Of a stretch of DNA of 64,000 bases, positions 51,619-60,559 are shown in pieces. A program made the translations under genes and the position numbers. The stretch is from JBHJGS01 sp050331575 (GTDB lineage: Bacteria; Pseudomonadota; Alphaproteobacteria; Sphingomonadales; Rhodothalassiaceae). The notes under the pieces are model-generated. The model made no database searches and was not told the DNA's origin. It saw only the letters and a list, made by a program, of their open reading frames with translations. The stretch is from NCBI GenBank assembly GCA_050331575.1, contig JBHJGS010000023.1, positions 19,547-83,546 of the forward strand, written 5' to 3'. How positions within the stretch are numbered: the first letter of the stretch is position 1; each line of letters opens with the position of its first letter.

Positions 51619-53139
51619 TTACGTGCCGCAGAAGGTCTGGTGCACCTCCTGCTCCGGCCGGGGCGGTCGCGCCAGATCCTCGTAACCCGGATGATCGTCG
51701 AACGGCTGGGCAAGCACGTGCATCAGCCGGTCCATCACCGAGAAGTCACCGGTCTGGCGGGCCGCCTGGATCGCCTGCTCCACCTGATGGTTGCGCGGGA
51801 TATAGGCGGGGTTGGCCGCGCGCATCGCCGCCCGGCGCGCCGTATCCGATGCCGTTTCACCGGCCAGCCGCTGGCGCCAGCGCGCGGTCCACGCCTGCAC
51901 TGCGGCCGGCTCCGCGAACATGGCTGATAGGGCCTCGTCAGCGGGCCCCGGCGCGCGCGTCAAGTCGCAAAGGGCCCGGAAGGTCAGGGTGAAGTCCGCA
52001 CCCTGTTCCGCCATGTGGCCAAGCAGGTCCACCGCCAGGGCCAGATCGTCGTCCTGCGCCTCGGTCAGGCCCAGCTTGGCGCGCCAGCCGGCCGTCAAGC
52101 GCTGCTGGAAGTGGGGGGCGAAGCCTTCCAGGGCGTCTTCCGCCAAGGGCACGGCCTCCTGCGGCGTCTCCGCCATGATCGGCAGCAAGGTCTCGGCGAA
52201 GCGGGCCATGTTCCAGGCGGCGATCGGCGGCTGGTTACGATAGGCGTAGCGGCCGAACTGGTCGATCGAGCTATACACCGTGTCGGGGTGGTAGCGGTCG
52301 ATGAAGGCGCACGGGCCGTAATCGATGGTCTCACCGGCCAGCTGCATATTATCGGTATTCATGACCCCATGGATGAAGCCGATCAGTTGCCATTGGGCGA
52401 CCAGATCGGCTGTGCGGGCGATCACCGCCTTCAACAGTTCCAGCGGTGGATTGTCCGCCTCGGCCAGGTCCGGATCGTGCCGGGCGATGACATAGTCGCT
52501 CAGGGCCGCCAGCGCCTCGCGATCGTCGCGCGCCAGAAAGAACTGAAAGGTGCCGACGCGGACATGGCTGCGCGCCACACGGGTCAGCACCGCGCCTTGC
52601 TCCGGCCCGTCCTGCCGCAGCACGCGCTCGCCGGTCAGCGCGAAGGCCAGCGAGCGGCTCGACGGCACGCCCAGGGCCGTCATCGCCTCAGACAGGATAT
52701 ATTCGCGCATCACCGGGCCCAAGGCGGCGCGGCCGTCGCCCATGCGCGAAAACGGCGTGCGGCCGGACCCTTTCAACTGAATGTCCCGGCGGACACCGTC
52801 TCGCCCGACCACCTCGCCCAGCAGAATCGCCCGGCCGTCGCCCAATTGCGGCACCCATTGACCGAACTGGTGCCCGGCATAGGCCATGGCCAGGGGCTGG
52901 GCGCGGTCTGGCACGGCATTGCCGCTGAAGATCGCCGCGCCGTCGCTGCCCGCCAGGCGCTCGACATCGGCGCCCAATAGCTCCGCCAACGGCCGGTTCA
53001 GCCGCACCAACTCCGGCGCTGCCACGGGCGTGGGATCCAGCCGTGCGAACAGCCGCTCCGGCAGCCGGGCATAGCTGTTGTCGAAGGCGAATGGTCCGGT
53101 CGCCGCATCGGACCGGATGGCGGCGCGCGACTGAGACAT
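51619..53139 (-). CDS. selO: Protein adenylyltransferase SelO (YdiU)
   Basis: Pseudokinase-fold enzyme that transfers AMP to proteins, linked to redox stress. Family blocks are FDNSYARLPERLFARLDPTPV, AYAGHQFGQWVPQLGDGRAILLGEV, LKGSGRTPFSRMGDGRAALGPVMREYI, HGVMNTDNMQLAGETIDYGPCAFID. The C-terminus ends FCGT, placing Cys third from the end as in the redox-active Sec/Cys site of the family. 506 residues from the ATG at 53139. Convergent with the RpoH gene, 8 bp apart. Confidence 0.95.
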   Translation of the reverse strand: MSQSRAAIRSDAATGPFAFDNSYARLPERLFARLDPTPVAAPELVRLNRPLAELLGADVERLAGSDGAAIFSGNAVPDRAQPLAMAYAGHQFGQWVPQLGDGRAILLGEVVGRDGVRRDIQLKGSGRTPFSRMGDGRAALGPVMREYILSEAMTALGVPSSRSLAFALTGERVLRQDGPEQGAVLTRVARSHVRVGTFQFFLARDDREALAALSDYVIARHDPDLAEADNPPLELLKAVIARTADLVAQWQLIGFIHGVMNTDNMQLAGETIDYGPCAFIDRYHPDTVYSSIDQFGRYAYRNQPPIAAWNMARFAETLLPIMAETPQEAVPLAEDALEGFAPHFQQRLTAGWRAKLGLTEAQDDDLALAVDLLGHMAEQGADFTLTFRALCDLTRAPGPADEALSAMFAEPAAVQAWTARWRQRLAGETASDTARRAAMRAANPAYIPRNHQVEQAIQAARQTGDFSVMDRLMHVLAQPFDDHPGYEDLARPPRPEQEVHQTFCGT

Positions 53140-53213
53140 GACGGCAGGCCCCTTGCAAAACATGACTGGAACAGTCCCGTTTATCATGTGGGGACGCCCG
53201 CCGCGCTGTCCAC

Positions 53214-53261
53214 CCCTGTTGTGGGCCCTGTTGTGGGCCCTGTCGTGGGCTCTGTTGTGGG
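53214..53261. repeat. Four 12-bp tandem repeats upstream of selO
   Basis: Units 53214-53225, 53226-53237, 53238-53249 and 53250-53261 follow the pattern YYCTGTYGTGGG (first base varies C/C/C/C-T). They lie between the chemoreceptor stop and the selO start (75 bp upstream), in non-coding DNA. Confidence 0.85.
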
Positions 53262-53318
53262 CCGCAATCCGGCCGTGATGCCGGCGGCCCCTGGCAAGGC
53301 GGGCGTAGAGCGGTCAGG

Positions 53319-55421
53319 TCAAGCGGCCTGAATAAAGTCGAGAAATTCGCGGATGCGCTTAGACAGGCTGCCGGAGCGGTCGTCCAGAAGGTTCGCCGCG
53401 CCGCTGACCTGATCGGCCGCCCCGCCGGTCTTGTCCGCTGCGTCGCGCAGTTGGGCCATGCTGGCGGTGACATTCTGGGTCCCGCTGGCCGCTTCCTGAA
53501 CGTTTCGGGCGATTTCGCCCGTTGCCGCACTCTGCTCTTCCATGGCAGCGGCGACGGAGACCGAGATTTCGTTCATGCGCTCGATACTGTCGGTGACCGC
53601 CTGGATCGCCTCGGTCGCCGATCCGCTGACGGTCTGCAATTCCGCCACCTGCGTGCCGATCTCCTGGGTCGCCCTGGCGGTCTGCCCGGCGAGGGATTTC
53701 ACCTCCGCGGCAACAACGGCGAACCCCTTGCCCGCCTCGCCGGCCCGGGCCGCCTCGATGGTGGCATTTAGCGCCAGCAGATTGGTTTGCTCGGCGATAT
53801 CGTTGATCAGATCGACAACGCTGCCGATGCGTTGCGCCCGCTCGACCAGGCCACCGATGGTCTCGCGCATGCTGTGGGCCTGCGTGTTGGCGTTCGAAGC
53901 GATCGTCTGGGACCGGCTGACCTGGCCGCTGATCTCTGAAATCGAGCCGTTCATCTGTTCCGCTGCGCTGGCCACGGTATGGACGTTCGTGGTGGCTTGT
54001 TGTGACGCGGCCGTTACGCTGCCGGCGCGCTGCACACTCTCTTGCGACAAGGCCGTCATCATGCCCGCGGACTCTTGCAATTTCGCCACGGCCCCGCTGA
54101 CCTCGTCGATCATCGTGCGGCTTTCCTGGTCGAAGGCAGCGATCAGATCGCCCAGCCGCCGGGCGCGCGCCTCTTGCTCTGCCGCGCGCCGTTCCGCCTC
54201 GGCCTGTTCGGCCTCGGCACGCTGCTTGGCGTCCGCTTCCAGCTGGCGCTGCTTCGCCGCGGCCACCTCATTTTCCGCCTGCAGGCGTTCCCGCTCAAGG
54301 CCGTTTTGCTTGAACACCTCCACCGCCTGGGCCATGGCGCCGATCTCGTCGGCGCGATCGGTATCCGGGACGGTGGCGCTCATGTCGCCGCTTGCCAGCC
54401 GGCGCATTGTCTCGGTCAGCCCAAGGATGGGCCGAGACAGCAGCCGGCCGAAGCCGCGTGCCAGCAGCACGCCGGCCGCCACTGCAATGATCGCAAGTCC
54501 CACCGTGGCCGTGACGATCCAGCCGGCCAGCGCCTGCGCGCGCGGGCCCAGCCGGTCCTGCTCTGCGGTGATGCGGCGGTTCGCGGCGGCGAGAAGATCC
54601 ATAGTGTCCGGGCCAAGGCGGTCCAGCCCCTCTGTGATCAGGGCATTGCGTTGAGTGATGATCTCGGCCACGGCGTCAAAGCCGCTGGCATAGGCTTGCG
54701 ACTGCTGTGCCAGGGGGCCGGCCAACGCCGCTACGTCCGCACGCGCGCCCGCGGCCAGGGTCGCCAGGGCCTGATCCAAGCGGGCGACGTCTGCGCGCAC
54801 GGCGGTGGCGGCGGCGGCTTCATTGGTCAGCAGGAATTTCTGCACCTGCAAGCGCACCAGCATGAGCGCCTGCTGCGCCTGAGCGGCCTGAAACACCAAC
54901 TGTGCATCCCCGGCCGCGCGGGCCCGCTCAAGCACCTCGCCCAGCCCGGCCCGCAGCTCCGGCCCAAGCCTGTCCAACTCACCGGTGACCAGGGCGTTGC
55001 GGCGTGTCTGCAACGCGGTCACCTGGTCGAAGATGTCCGCATAGTCCGACGCCATGGCCGCTGCGTCGCGCGCCACGTCGGCGGTCTCGCCGGTAACGGC
55101 CAGGGCCACCAGACGTTCCGCGCTGGCTTGGGCGGCTTGCAGATTGCGCTGGACCGCCGTGACTGACTGCGCATCACCGCGGATCAAAAAATCTTTTACC
55201 GCCAGGCGCGTGGTGCCGGTATCGGCAAGCAGATCGCCCACCGCATTATTCTCCCGCGCCAGCTGGCGATAGTCCACGAACAGCCCCCGCACGGTGAACA
55301 GGCCAATCAGCGCGATCAGCGCCACCACCGCCAAAAGGGCAATCAGCGAGCCGAAGCCGACGGCGATCTTGCCGGCCAAGGCGCGTGCGCCGAACCACTG
55401 CCGGATTGAAACGGCGCTCAT
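53319..55421 (-). CDS. Methyl-accepting chemotaxis protein
   Basis: Transmembrane chemoreceptor of about 700 residues. First membrane helix about residues 20-42, a large helical periplasmic region (about 45-300) with two similar halves, second helix about 310-330, a HAMP domain with RPILGLTETMRRLASGDMSA, and a cytoplasmic signalling domain whose tip is DLINDIAEQTNLLALNATIE. No pentapeptide tether at the C-terminus. Start is uncertain among ATGs at 55508, 55451 and 55421; the last is used. No che genes are in the window. Confidence 0.92.
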   Translation of the reverse strand: MSAVSIRQWFGARALAGKIAVGFGSLIALLAVVALIALIGLFTVRGLFVDYRQLARENNAVGDLLADTGTTRLAVKDFLIRGDAQSVTAVQRNLQAAQASAERLVALAVTGETADVARDAAAMASDYADIFDQVTALQTRRNALVTGELDRLGPELRAGLGEVLERARAAGDAQLVFQAAQAQQALMLVRLQVQKFLLTNEAAAATAVRADVARLDQALATLAAGARADVAALAGPLAQQSQAYASGFDAVAEIITQRNALITEGLDRLGPDTMDLLAAANRRITAEQDRLGPRAQALAGWIVTATVGLAIIAVAAGVLLARGFGRLLSRPILGLTETMRRLASGDMSATVPDTDRADEIGAMAQAVEVFKQNGLERERLQAENEVAAAKQRQLEADAKQRAEAEQAEAERRAAEQEARARRLGDLIAAFDQESRTMIDEVSGAVAKLQESAGMMTALSQESVQRAGSVTAASQQATTNVHTVASAAEQMNGSISEISGQVSRSQTIASNANTQAHSMRETIGGLVERAQRIGSVVDLINDIAEQTNLLALNATIEAARAGEAGKGFAVVAAEVKSLAGQTARATQEIGTQVAELQTVSGSATEAIQAVTDSIERMNEISVSVAAAMEEQSAATGEIARNVQEAASGTQNVTASMAQLRDAADKTGGAADQVSGAANLLDDRSGSLSKRIREFLDFIQAA

Positions 55422-55810
55422 GTCAGGACCGCGGCTCCGCAGACCGGCCATTGGTGTGGCGCCCGTGCCGATCAAAAAGAGCGACGCGCCTGCAAGGCAA
55501 TCCCACAAACATCAAACCATCCTTTCGCCGTGCAGACGCGGCCGCTGAAAAGGTTGGGCAGCATCAAACAAGGGCAATATGCCGCGGCGGGCGTTAAGTA
55601 AGAGTTGCGGCGTCTTGCCAATGCCTCAGCGGCGGGCAGGCGCAGCCCGAACATTCAGGATTCCTCTTTGCCGCAGCCGCTTTGTCTCGGATTGTCATCG
55701 AACAGTTGCGCAGGCCGGACAGGGGCCAGACCGGGGAGGCCGGGCAGCGGCTTTGCGGGCGCCAGCGGCTCTGCTAAGCCAGTTCGCAGGTGCAACAAGG
55801 AGAGCGCGTC
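55422..55810. other. 389-bp non-coding gap between the chemoreceptor and malyl-CoA lyase genes
   Basis: Divergent promoters for the two flanking genes must lie here. I see no small gene with a convincing ribosome site, no terminator and no clear repeat; a CAAGGAGA ribosome site for the lyase gene is at 55796-55803. Confidence 0.6.
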
Positions 55811-56806
55811 ATGTCTTTCACCCCCGTGCCGCAGCGGCCCGCCAGGCTCAATCGGTCGGAACTGGCCGTGCCCGGATCGAACCGCCGGTTTTTGGAAAAG
55901 GCCGCCGCTGACCCACAGGTCGATGTGGTGTTTTTGGATCTGGAAGACGCCGTGGCGATCGACAAGAAGGCGGAGGCGCGCAAGAACGTGATCGAGGCGA
56001 TCTCAGATCTGGACTGGGGCGAGAAAAGCGTGTCGGTACGCATCAACGGCATGGACACGCCCTATTGCTATCGCGACGTCATCGATATTTTGGAGCAGGC
56101 GTCTGATCGGCTCGACCTGATCATGCTGCCGAAAGTGGGTCGGCCCGAAGACGTCTATGCCATCGACTTCCTGATCACCCAGGTGGAAAGCGCGCGCGGG
56201 CGGGCCAAGCGCGTCGGGTTGGAACTGCTGATCGAGTCGGCTATGGGGATGATGCATATCGATGCCATCGCCGCGGCCAGCCCGCGCAATGAAAGCCTGC
56301 ATTTCGGCGCGGCGGACTATGCCGCCTCCACCAAGGCCGACACGGTGCAGATCGGCGGACCCAATCCGCGCTATGCGGTGCTGACCGATGCGGACGAGGC
56401 GGGCCATCGCCAGGTGCATTGGGGCGATATGTGGCATTATGCCCTGAACCGGCTGGTCATCGCTGCGCGCGCCAATGGGCTCAGGCCGATCGACGGGCCG
56501 TTCGGCGATTTCTCCGACGAGGCCGGGTTCACCTATCATGCCAACCGCGCCATGGTGCTGGGCTGTGAGGGCAAATGGGCGATCCATCCCAGCCAGGTGC
56601 CGCTGTGCAACACGCTGTTCTCGCCGTCTCAGGACGAGCTGAAAAAGGCCTATGCCGTCCTCGATGCCATGGAGCAGGCCCGCGCCAAGGGCCAGGGTGC
56701 TGCGGCGCTGGACGGCAAGCTGATCGACCTGGCGTCGATCCGCCAAGCCGAAGCCATGGTCGCCAAGCATGAGGCCGCCGGCGGCACGCGGGTTGGCGCT
56801 GACTAG
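55811..56806 (+). CDS. mcl: L-malyl-CoA/beta-methylmalyl-CoA lyase (HpcH/HpaI/CitE family)
   Basis: Mg-dependent lyase of the ethylmalonyl-CoA pathway or 3-hydroxypropionate cycle, cleaving (beta-methyl)malyl-CoA to glyoxylate plus acetyl- or propionyl-CoA. ELAVPGSNRRFLEKAAADP, VFLDLEDAVA (metal Asp/Glu), LIMLPKVGRPEDVY, LESAMGM-type ELLIESAMGMMH and CEGKWAIHPSQVPL are Mcl-type blocks. 331 residues. Start by AAGGAGA seven bases upstream. Other ethylmalonyl-CoA genes are not in the window. Its stop lies one base before a dispersed repeat. Confidence 0.92.
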   Translation: MSFTPVPQRPARLNRSELAVPGSNRRFLEKAAADPQVDVVFLDLEDAVAIDKKAEARKNVIEAISDLDWGEKSVSVRINGMDTPYCYRDVIDILEQASDRLDLIMLPKVGRPEDVYAIDFLITQVESARGRAKRVGLELLIESAMGMMHIDAIAAASPRNESLHFGAADYAASTKADTVQIGGPNPRYAVLTDADEAGHRQVHWGDMWHYALNRLVIAARANGLRPIDGPFGDFSDEAGFTYHANRAMVLGCEGKWAIHPSQVPLCNTLFSPSQDELKKAYAVLDAMEQARAKGQGAAALDGKLIDLASIRQAEAMVAKHEAAGGTRVGAD

Positions 56807-56885
56807 AGCAAAGATGCTCGCCCCATACAGGACGGGCCTGGTCACCCGATCCCTCGCGATCGCGCGTGATCGGATAAGGCCCTAA
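56807..56885. repeat. Dispersed intergenic repeat, copy 3 (between mcl and accA)
   Basis: 79 bp aligned with copies at 14424-14495 and 20290-20412: GATGCTCGCCCCATA, CGGGC, CACCCGATC, TCGCGATCGCG, GATCGGATAAGGCCCTAA. CCGATC pairs with GATCGG, enclosing TCGCGATCGCGCG. It starts immediately after the mcl stop. Confidence 0.85.
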
Positions 56886-56951
56886 GCCAGACTTGACACG
56901 GCGCCCGCCGGGCAAGACGCTGCGCGCGCGCTGACTTGAAGGACCCGCCCC

Positions 56952-57917
56952 GTGGCCGCGATGACGTTTTTGGATTTTGAGAAACCGATTGCGGATCTGG
57001 AGAACAAGATCCGCGAACTGAAGGAACTGGCGGACAATTCCGACGAGGTCGACTTTTCGGAGGAATTGCAGAAGCTGGAGACCAAGCTCGACAGGCTTTT
57101 GCACGAGACCTACGCCAAGCTGACCCCGTGGCAGAAGACCCAGGTCGCCCGCCATCCCGACCGGCCGCATTTCCGCGATGTGGTGGCGCATCTGTTTACC
57201 GATTTTGAGCCGCTGGCCGGGGACCGCCGCTTCGGCGAGGATCATGCCATCCAGGGTGGCCCGGCCCGCTTCAAGGGCGAGCCGGTGATGATCATCGGCC
57301 ATGAGAAGGGCTGCGAGGTTGCCAGCCGGATCAAGCATAATTTCGGCATGGCCCTGCCGGAGGGCTATCGCAAGGCGCAGCGGCTGATGGACATGGCCGA
57401 CCGCTTCTCCCTGCCGGTGATGACCTTCATCGACACGCCAGGCGCCTATCCCGGCATCAATGCGGAGGAACGTGGCCAGGCCGAGGCCATCGCCCAATGC
57501 ACCGGCGCCTGCCTGCGGCTGAAGGCACCGCTGATCGCCACGATCATGGGCGAGGGGGGCTCTGGCGGGGCGGTGGCGCTGGCCGCGGCGAACCGGGTGA
57601 TCATGCTGGAACATTCCGTCTATTCGGTGATCTCACCAGAAGGCTGCGCCTCGATCCTGTGGCGCACCGCCGATAAGGCGCAGGAGGCCGCCGCGGCCCT
57701 GAAGATCACCGCCCAAGATCTGGAAGAACATCAGATCATCGACCGGATCGTGCCTGAACCGGTTGGCGGCGCTCACCGCGACTGGCCGGCGCTGTTCGCC
57801 ACGTTGAGCGAGGCCTTGGCCAGTGCGATGACCGAGTTGAGCCTGCTGGACGGCGCCAAGCTTGCCCAGTTACGCCAGGAGAAATTCCTAAAGATCGGTC
57901 GATTGGACGCGGCCTAA
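56952..57917 (+). CDS. accA: Acetyl-CoA carboxylase carboxyltransferase subunit alpha
   Basis: Carboxyltransferase alpha subunit making malonyl-CoA for fatty-acid synthesis. The N-terminal helix is FLDFEKPIADLENKIRELK; family blocks are GDRRFGEDHAIQGGPARF, TFIDTPGAYPGINAEERGQAEAIA and MGEGGSGGAVALAAANRVIMLEHSVYSVISPEGCASILWR. 321 residues. The GTG start at 56952 has AAGGA eight bases upstream; ATG at 56961 is the alternative. Convergent with the zinc-ribbon gene, overlapping it by 4 bp. Confidence 0.96.
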   Translation: MAAMTFLDFEKPIADLENKIRELKELADNSDEVDFSEELQKLETKLDRLLHETYAKLTPWQKTQVARHPDRPHFRDVVAHLFTDFEPLAGDRRFGEDHAIQGGPARFKGEPVMIIGHEKGCEVASRIKHNFGMALPEGYRKAQRLMDMADRFSLPVMTFIDTPGAYPGINAEERGQAEAIAQCTGACLRLKAPLIATIMGEGGSGGAVALAAANRVIMLEHSVYSVISPEGCASILWRTADKAQEAAAALKITAQDLEEHQIIDRIVPEPVGGAHRDWPALFATLSEALASAMTELSLLDGAKLAQLRQEKFLKIGRLDAA

Positions 57918-58882
57918 CGCGCCACCAGCACGTCCCAACGCGCCGCGCCGTCGGGTTCGCGGCGAACATGGGCCTCAGCCTCAATGCGCTCCCCCGGTTC
58001 CAGGATCGTCTGCTCCGGCTCCATCGGCCAGCGCTGCAGTTCGCGTCCTTGCGCGTCGAAGATGACCACTTCCAGCGGCGGCAGGCGGTGCACCTGGCGG
58101 CCCGCGGAACTGATTGTGGTGCTCAAGAAGAAGCCCGGCTGGCTGGGGCGTCGCTCGGCCTGGCTGCTGTGGTTGAAGCGCAGGATATCCCGCACATCCT
58201 CGGCCAGATATTTGTCCGGCGCACCCAGGCCGATCGTCTCGAACAGCGGGCGCGACGCAGGCCAGGCCACGGCGATGCGCTCATGAAACACGAACACGCC
58301 GGCCAGCAACACCGCCCAGAACAGCGCCAAGCTGCTCCAGCCCAGGCCGAGCCAGACCGGTGCCATTCGGCGGCCGGCCGGGACCGCGGGCACATTGCGT
58401 CGCACCGGTTCCGGCTCTGCCGCCGGGGTTGGGGCCTCGGCGCTGGCGGCGTCGTCGTCAAAGCGGATTTCCCCGTCGGCCCCTGCGTCGGACTCGAAGC
58501 GATGCTCCTCATCGAAGGCCAGCGCGGTCCGGGCATCATCGTCCACCGCGCCGAGCCAGCCTTCCTGCTCCGGCTGCGGCTGCTCGAACAGATCCGCATC
58601 CTCCTCGGCCAGATTCGCCATCGCGCCGGGCTGTTCGGCCTGTTCCGGCGCGGGCTCGGCCGGTTCAGGGGCGGCGCCGGCTGTGTCGTCGCCTGTCTGG
58701 GCGCCTGTTTGGGCGGGTGTTTCTGGCTCTGGCGCCGTTGGCTGCGGCATCATCACCACATTCGGCGCCACTGCGGTCCATTGCTCGCCGCAATTGCCGC
58801 AGCGCACGACGCGACCGCTGGCGCCGAGCGATTCCTCCGGCACGTCATATCGGGTGGCGCAATTCGGACAGGTCAGCAGCAT
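57914..58882 (-). CDS. Zinc-ribbon (MJ0042) domain, DUF3426-type membrane protein
   Basis: 322 residues. The N-terminal zinc ribbon is CPNCATRYDVPE with VRCGNCGEQW, two CxxC pairs. Then an acidic, Pro/Ala/Glu-rich region (about 45-170), one transmembrane helix (about 200-222) and a beta-rich C-terminal domain expected in the periplasm. Such proteins are common next to accA or ftsE in alphaproteobacteria and have no assigned function. Divergent from ftsE across 107 bp. Confidence 0.87.
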   Translation of the reverse strand: MLLTCPNCATRYDVPEESLGASGRVVRCGNCGEQWTAVAPNVVMMPQPTAPEPETPAQTGAQTGDDTAGAAPEPAEPAPEQAEQPGAMANLAEEDADLFEQPQPEQEGWLGAVDDDARTALAFDEEHRFESDAGADGEIRFDDDAASAEAPTPAAEPEPVRRNVPAVPAGRRMAPVWLGLGWSSLALFWAVLLAGVFVFHERIAVAWPASRPLFETIGLGAPDKYLAEDVRDILRFNHSSQAERRPSQPGFFLSTTISSAGRQVHRLPPLEVVIFDAQGRELQRWPMEPEQTILEPGERIEAEAHVRREPDGAARWDVLVAR

Positions 58883-58989
58883 GAGCGACGGCCTTTTAAT
58901 CCGGCAAGCTGATGTATAGGATCGAACAACCCGGTGTTCAAGAAAGCCCTGTAGCTCAGATCGGTTAAGAAAAAAGGCGTGTTTGTGCC

Positions 58990-59679
58990 GTGATCCGCTT
59001 GGAAAATGTCGGTGTGCGCTATGGGTTGGGGCCGGAGATCCTCAAGGATGTCTCCTTCACGTTGCAACCGGGCAGCTTCACCTTCCTGACCGGACCCAGC
59101 GGTGCGGGCAAGTCGTCGCTGCTGAAATTGCTGTATCTGGCCTTGCGGCCAAGCCGTGGGCTGATCGAACTGTTCGGCCGCGACGTCACGCGCATTGATC
59201 GCGCGGCGCTGCCGCCGCTGCGCCGGCGCATCGGCGTGGTGTTTCAGGATTTTCAGTTGTTCGACCATATGAGCGCGATCGACAATGTTGCCATGCCGCT
59301 GCGCATTGCCGGCGGCGTGTCCGATGCCAAGATCCGCGAGCATGTTGAGGAGCTGCTCGATTGGGTCGGCCTGAAGGATCGCAAGCAGGCGCGTCCACCG
59401 ACATTGTCAGGCGGCGAGAAACAGCGGGTCGCGCTGGCGCGGGCGGTGATCAATCAGCCCAAATTGCTGCTTGCCGACGAGCCGACCGGCAATGTTGATC
59501 CGGACATGGCGCGCCGATTGATCTATCTGCTCCTGGAACTGAACAAGCTGGGCACGACCATGGTCATCGCCACCCATGATCTGGGGTTGGCCGATCAGAT
59601 CGGCGGCGGTCGCTTGGAACTGCGTGACGGCATCATGCACGTGCGGCGCAGCCAGGCGGCCGCTGGAGGCATGGCGTGA
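58990..59679 (+). CDS. ftsE: Cell-division ABC transporter ATP-binding protein FtsE
   Basis: ATPase of the FtsEX complex that controls septal peptidoglycan hydrolases. Walker A GPSGAGKSSLL, signature TLSGGEKQRVALARAV, Walker B LLADEPTGNVDP and the H-loop ATHD are present. The GTG start at 58990 reads MIRLENVGVRYG, the usual FtsE entry. 229 residues. Its stop overlaps ftsX by 4 bp. Confidence 0.95.
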   Translation: MIRLENVGVRYGLGPEILKDVSFTLQPGSFTFLTGPSGAGKSSLLKLLYLALRPSRGLIELFGRDVTRIDRAALPPLRRRIGVVFQDFQLFDHMSAIDNVAMPLRIAGGVSDAKIREHVEELLDWVGLKDRKQARPPTLSGGEKQRVALARAVINQPKLLLADEPTGNVDPDMARRLIYLLLELNKLGTTMVIATHDLGLADQIGGGRLELRDGIMHVRRSQAAAGGMA

Positions 59680-60557
59680 ACCCGATCCGGCCGTTGCGGT
59701 TTTTGCCCACCGGGCGCGACCAGCGGCCTCTGGTGCCGTGGGTCATCGCGGTGATGATGTTCCTGTGCGGCTTGGGCCTGGCGGTCGGCCTGGCATTGAA
59801 CGGGGCCTTGGCGGGATGGTCGGGTCGGCTAGAACGCGCCGTGACGGTTCAAGTGGCGCTGGCCGATCCCGCCGAGCAGAATCGCCAGGCTACGGCGGCA
59901 TTGGCGCTGTTGCAGCGCACTGCCGGTGTGGCGGCGGCGCGCCGGCTGAATGACGAGGCGATGGCGAGACTCTTGGAACCGTGGCTGGGCAAGGGCAATG
60001 TGGTCGACGCCCTGCCCGTGCCCGCGGTCATCGAGGTGGATCTGGTTCCGGGCCGCACGGTTGATCTGCGCGCCTTGCAGGCGCGCTTGATCCAGGTGGC
60101 GCCGGATGCTGTGTTGGATGATCACGGCCGCTGGCTTGCCCAAGTTTTGACGCTTTCCCAGCTGATCCAGAGCCTCGCTTGGCTGATCGTTGCCCTGCTG
60201 CTCTTGGCCACCGCGGCGATTGTGGTCTTCGGCGCACGGGCCGGCCTGGCCAGCCACGCCAAAAGCGTGGAGATCATGCACTTGATGGGGGCGGAGGACC
60301 ATGTCATCGCTGGCGAATTCCAATGGCGCTACGGGCTTTACGGCCTGCAGGGCGGCCTGATCGGCGCGGGCCTGGCCGGCCTGGCCGTTTGGGTGATGAA
60401 CCGGATGGCGCGCAGCCTGGGCGAAGGGCTGCTGCCGGGCCTCGCGCTGGACAGTGCGACCCTGGCACTTTTGATCCTGATGCCGCTGTTTGCCGCGGCG
60501 CTGACGCTGGCAACCGCCCGGCTAACCGTCTTGTCTGCCTTGAAACGGATGGTGTGA
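59676..60557 (+). CDS. ftsX: Cell-division permease FtsX
   Basis: Membrane partner of FtsE. Four helices: one near residues 25-45, a periplasmic extracellular domain (about 50-165), then three helices (about 168-195, 220-240, 260-285), ending in LSALKRMV. VEIMHLMGAEDHVIAGEFQWRYGLYGLQGG is the FtsX-type loop. The GTG start at 59676 overlaps ftsE. 293 residues. No gene for an EnvC-like activator follows. Confidence 0.92.
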   Translation: MNPIRPLRFLPTGRDQRPLVPWVIAVMMFLCGLGLAVGLALNGALAGWSGRLERAVTVQVALADPAEQNRQATAALALLQRTAGVAAARRLNDEAMARLLEPWLGKGNVVDALPVPAVIEVDLVPGRTVDLRALQARLIQVAPDAVLDDHGRWLAQVLTLSQLIQSLAWLIVALLLLATAAIVVFGARAGLASHAKSVEIMHLMGAEDHVIAGEFQWRYGLYGLQGGLIGAGLAGLAVWVMNRMARSLGEGLLPGLALDSATLALLILMPLFAAALTLATARLTVLSALKRMV

Positions 60558-60559
60558 GC

